A stretch of DNA of 64,000 nt. Source: Rhizobium sp. FKY42 (GTDB taxonomy: Bacteria > Pseudomonadota > Alphaproteobacteria > Rhizobiales > Rhizobiaceae). The stretch covers positions 62,001 through 126,000 of the forward strand of contig NZ_STGA01000003.1 of the NCBI RefSeq assembly GCF_005222835.1, given 5' to 3'. Of the stretch, positions 61,614 to 64,000 are shown in pieces; positions within the stretch are counted from its first letter, which is position 1; the number at the start of each line of letters is the position of its first letter. The position numbers and the translations under genes were made by a program. Below the pieces are notes generated by a model, which saw only the letters and a program-made list of their open reading frames with translations, was not told the DNA's origin and searched no databases.

Positions 61614-62570
61614 CTAGCGGCTAATAACAATGAGAGGTCCGATGTGAGTTACCCGCACGCCAAGCGCCGTCGTGACAAAGGCGAGTGCGCTATCGGTATC
61701 TGCAATCTTGATCGTGCCGCTGACACGGCGATTGGCGAGCGCGGAATCTGCAACAACGATCTTACCTTTCAGATGACGGTTCATTTCCTCAATCACATAG
61801 GAAAGTGGCGCGTTATCCAAAGCGATCTGGCCTCTACGCCAAGCCAGCGCAAGATTGCCATCGATCGGTGAAATCACGCGCTCCTGTTTTTCATAATGAT
61901 AGGCGACCTGCTGGTCTTTGTTGACATAGACGGGGTTTACGCCTTGCGCATCGAACTCGACCTGTACCGAATGTTCCGTAACGGTCACTTCTGTGTCGGC
62001 ATCGCCGTAGCGCACATCGAACGCCGTGCCGAGCGCAGTGACGCGGGTTAAGCCCGCCATGACCGTGAACGGTCTGTCGGCTACCGGGGCTACCTGGAAG
62101 AAGGCCTGGCCGCGAAGCAGGCGGATATTGCGGCGCTTTTCAGTGAAATCTACGGCAATAGCGGATGAGGCGTTGAGCTGAACCTCTGAGCCGTCTTCCA
62201 AAGTCACAAGCGGCATTTCGTCTGTACCGGCAATGACATCGGCTTGCAGGCGTATCGGACCATCAAGTGCGAAGAACAGGCCGGTGGCAATTGCAAGCGC
62301 AGCGAGGGTCAGCGAAACCGGTTTTGTCCGGTTCTGTGGCTTCACCTTGATGTTTTTAAGCGCTGGGTCAGCCTCAATGACGCGGCTGGCATCGCCCAGC
62401 AGGCGCTCCGCCGCGCTGTAAGTTCGACAGTTCTCGGGGTCGCGCGCGAGCCATTTTTCGAAATGAGCGCGTTCCGTCGGCGACTGGTTTGGGTCGCTAT
62501 TGCGCAAAAGCCAATCAGCCGCTTCGCGGTTGCGCTTTTTCTGACTGTCACTCGTTGCCTTGATTGGCAT
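61614..62570 (-). CDS. fecR: FecR-type anti-sigma regulator
   Basis: The 318-residue protein has an N-terminal cytosolic anti-sigma part (ADWLLRNSDPNQSPTERAHFEKWLARDPENCRTY, cited as residues about 18-50), one membrane helix (SLTLAALAIATGLFFAL, about 86-102) and a periplasmic FecR domain (GSEVQLNASSAIAVDF, VTALGTAFDVRYG). The C-terminal STN-like end (VSGTIKIADTDSALAFV) contacts a TonB-dependent receptor. GGAG lies 8 nt before the ATG. It works with the sigma factor encoded just upstream. The receptor gene expected downstream is absent. Confidence 0.92.
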   Translation of the reverse strand: MPIKATSDSQKKRNREAADWLLRNSDPNQSPTERAHFEKWLARDPENCRTYSAAERLLGDASRVIEADPALKNIKVKPQNRTKPVSLTLAALAIATGLFFALDGPIRLQADVIAGTDEMPLVTLEDGSEVQLNASSAIAVDFTEKRRNIRLLRGQAFFQVAPVADRPFTVMAGLTRVTALGTAFDVRYGDADTEVTVTEHSVQVEFDAQGVNPVYVNKDQQVAYHYEKQERVISPIDGNLALAWRRGQIALDNAPLSYVIEEMNRHLKGKIVVADSALANRRVSGTIKIADTDSALAFVTTALGVRVTHIGPLIVISR

Positions 62571-62649
62571 GGCTCACTCCAGAGGTATCCATTAACCTCT
62601 AGACGATTGACATCTGGGGTTTGGGACTACCCGTGTTGAGATGCAGAAT

Positions 62650-63198
62650 TTAGAGCATACGGTCAAGGCAATGGGCGAGAGCGCGGCGCAAATGCCGGTC
62701 TACCATATTGCGAGAGATATTGAGTCTGAGACTGATCTGGTCTGGCGTAAAATGGTGCAGACGGTGGAGAATGAAGACAACACGACGCCGTTCAGGCAGC
62801 TCCTCAATTGCCTCGCGCAGTTGCGCAAGCCGTGCTTCCACCTCCAGCGTATAATCCGGCGCGTTGCAGTTGCTTGCCATGGAAAGAGCTTCGCGCTCCG
62901 AACCGGAAAAGAGCCGAGCTTCCTTGGCTTCGCGGCGCTGCCTATCAATGCCGAGGTTGATGGCGGCCCGGCAGAGAAAAGCCTTGATCGAGCGTTTGTT
63001 GCGAAGAATATCCGGTCGCGCGGCCAGCTTCAGGTAAAGGTCATGCACCACATCACGCGCGGTGGCACTTGGATGCCCGCGCCGCCGAACTGCACTGGTC
63101 ATATCGGCGTAATGGGCTTCCATGGCGCGATTCAGCAATTCGTTGCTGTCAACGCTGTCCAAAATGCGTGCTGCAGGTGAAGAGCTCGACATTGTCAC
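62650..63198 (-). CDS. fecI: FecI-like ECF sigma factor
   Basis: The 182-residue sigma factor has region 2 (ARDVVHDLYLKLAAR, SIKAFLCRAAINLGIDRQRR) and region 4 (ELPERRRVVFILHRLHHFTPDQISLRLNIS, cited in parts, ending MVDRHLRRALAHC). This belongs to the iron-starvation group paired with FecR. The frame starts at GTG 63198 with GGGA 5 nt upstream; ATG 63192 is the alternative with poorer spacing. It precedes fecR by 79 nt on the same strand. Confidence 0.92.
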   Translation of the reverse strand: MTMSSSSPAARILDSVDSNELLNRAMEAHYADMTSAVRRRGHPSATARDVVHDLYLKLAARPDILRNKRSIKAFLCRAAINLGIDRQRREAKEARLFSGSEREALSMASNCNAPDYTLEVEARLAQLREAIEELPERRRVVFILHRLHHFTPDQISLRLNISRNMVDRHLRRALAHCLDRML

Positions 63199-63572
63199 AC
63201 TATTCCCAAACCAGATATGGAGTTCCGCACACGCCTGAACTCCCCTGGCAACTGGCTATCGAATCTCAAAAAAACGTTCAAGAGCAATAGCTTATAAAAA
63301 TGAATGTGCGCTGACTTATCGCGAAGAAAAACAAGACTGAAAAACTCATCTTTGTGTTTGATTTCTTTGTTTGAATTCCGCTCAGGACGGATGTGCCAGG
63401 TTGTAGGGCGCGCAATGATGCGTGCAAAAACAGTGGGCAGTGTGATATTTGGGTGACTCTGTTTTGCGCCCACAGTCCACCAAGCTCGCCGCCGAGCTGG
63501 CAGACGCTTTTCCTGGTTCCGTCCATTGGTCTTATCGAAAAAAGGCGGGATTTCACCCGTATTAGGCAGTGT
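63199..63572. other. intergenic region between ABC ATPase gene and fecI
   Basis: About 370 bases without a gene. It holds AT-rich promoter-like sequence near 63280-63380 and a small dyad AGCTCG-CCGC-CGAGCT at 63483-63498 that may lie behind the ABC ATPase gene. I could not identify a Fur or Irr site with confidence. Confidence 0.4.
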
Positions 63573-64000
63573 CTAAAGCGGGATGCACATGGGGGTTCCG
63601 GTGACAGGATCCTGAAACACGACGCTCTTGACCTTGAAGACATCCTCGATGATGTCTGGAGATAGCACATCAAGCGGTGCGCCCGCCGCACTAATTTTCC
63701 CCGCCTTCAAGAGCACAAGATGTTGCGCATAGCGCGCTGCCTGATTGATGTCGTGCAGCACTGCGACGGCGGTTTTTCCACGCTTGGCAACCAGCATCGT
63801 GATCAATTTCATCAGTTCAATCTGATGTTCGAGATCGAGATAGGTGGTTGGCTCATCAAGCAAGAGGGTATCGCCCTGCTGCGCGAGCGTCATGGCAATC
63901 CATGCACGCTGCCGCTGACCACCCGAAAGCGTATCCAGCATGCGGTTGGCCAAATCCACCGTGCCTGTCAGCACCATGGCTTCGTCGCAAGCCTGTTGAT
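63573..64000 (-). CDS. iron-siderophore ABC transporter ATPase, 5' end outside window
   Basis: The frame is open to the window edge and its visible 142 residues cover the end of a FepC/FecE-type ATPase. It has the signature [20 protein letters not shown], Walker B TLLLDEPTTYLD, the switch His in VAVLHDINQAARYA, and a C-terminal GAPLDVLSPDIIEDVF. The DEPTTYLD form is typical of iron-chelate importers. It lies next to fecI-fecR, consistent with an iron-uptake locus. Confidence 0.92.
   Translation of the reverse strand, partial: QQACDEAMVLTGTVDLANRMLDTLSGGQRQRAWIAMTLAQQGDTLLLDEPTTYLDLEHQIELMKLITMLVAKRGKTAVAVLHDINQAARYAQHLVLLKAGKISAAGAPLDVLSPDIIEDVFKVKSVVFQDPVTGTPMCIPL

Noticed and set aside
61058-61624. 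188-codon plus-strand frame across the IS right end
   Set aside because: It begins inside istB in another frame and crosses the IS boundary, so it is chance.
63393-63691. open frames on both strands between fecI and the ABC ATPase gene
   Set aside because: No ribosome site or family similarity; partly antisense to the ATPase gene.

Overview
The window looks like chromosomal DNA of an alphaproteobacterium of the Hyphomicrobiales, most likely the Brucella/Ochrobactrum neighbourhood. The case rests on gene families typical of that group: BA14K, DUF982, HWE-type histidine kinases, short XRE regulators, cobalamin-riboswitch CbiM and a Brucella-like efflux complement. Genus is an inference; no rRNA or tRNA gene was seen and no CRISPR array was found.

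Layout. 1-2.6 kb: the 5-oxoprolinase/LamB-YcsF operon on the minus strand, in which the hydro-lyase lacks its N-terminal third and the NRAMP-like transporter lacks its N-terminal half. 2.9-16.6 kb: two RND efflux operons in tandem, a TriABC-like pump with two adaptor lipoproteins and a complete mdtABC, with a TetR regulator between them. 16.7-19.2 kb: a DUF982 gene and two decayed signalling genes (a chemotaxis receptor and an HWE kinase). 19.2-25.5 kb: a metallophosphoesterase, a small protein gene, an AraC regulator divergent from an Fsr-type MFS exporter, and a solitary allophanate hydrolase. 25.7-30.2 kb: a lipid A modification island with phosphoethanolamine transferase, diacylglycerol kinase, a PepSY protein and a PmrAB-like two-component system. 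30.2-31.2 kb: a cobalamin riboswitch in front of cbiM. 31.2-33.1 kb: aldo-keto reductase, DCC protein and YqaA. 33.3-37.1 kb: the sulfate ABC importer sbp-cysTWA. 37.2-40.9 kb: a MerR/XRE/cupin regulator divergent from gabT-gabD. 41-43.6 kb: pirin, an EamA permease, a second decayed HWE kinase and a small membrane protein. 43.7-52.1 kb: a three-subunit molybdenum aldehyde oxidase operon with its TetR regulator and operator, a GntR regulator, an M14 carboxypeptidase-like protein and a glycerate kinase. 52.2-53.1 kb: a BA14K protein and a small hypothetical gene.

The most interesting part is 52.9-58.7 kb. One tightly packed minus-strand operon encodes an XRE regulator, a SARP-type regulator with TPRs, a 72-residue peptide with a strong ribosome binding site, a YcaO and a TfuA protein. 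A LuxR-type autoinducer receptor is transcribed divergently. YcaO plus TfuA is the pair that makes backbone thioamides in other systems, so this reads as an undescribed candidate thioamide-type RiPP or protein-modification locus. The peptide gene overlaps the start of ycaO and carries a Ser-rich, Cys-free tail. Phased direct repeats and palindromes lie at both ends of the locus.

58.8-61.3 kb holds an intact IS21-family element. To its right lie fecR and fecI without the expected TonB-dependent receptor, then the end of an iron-siderophore ABC ATPase gene that runs out of the window. At least five genes carry deletions, frameshifts or a nonsense codon, so this stretch of genome is eroding, with sensory genes most affected.
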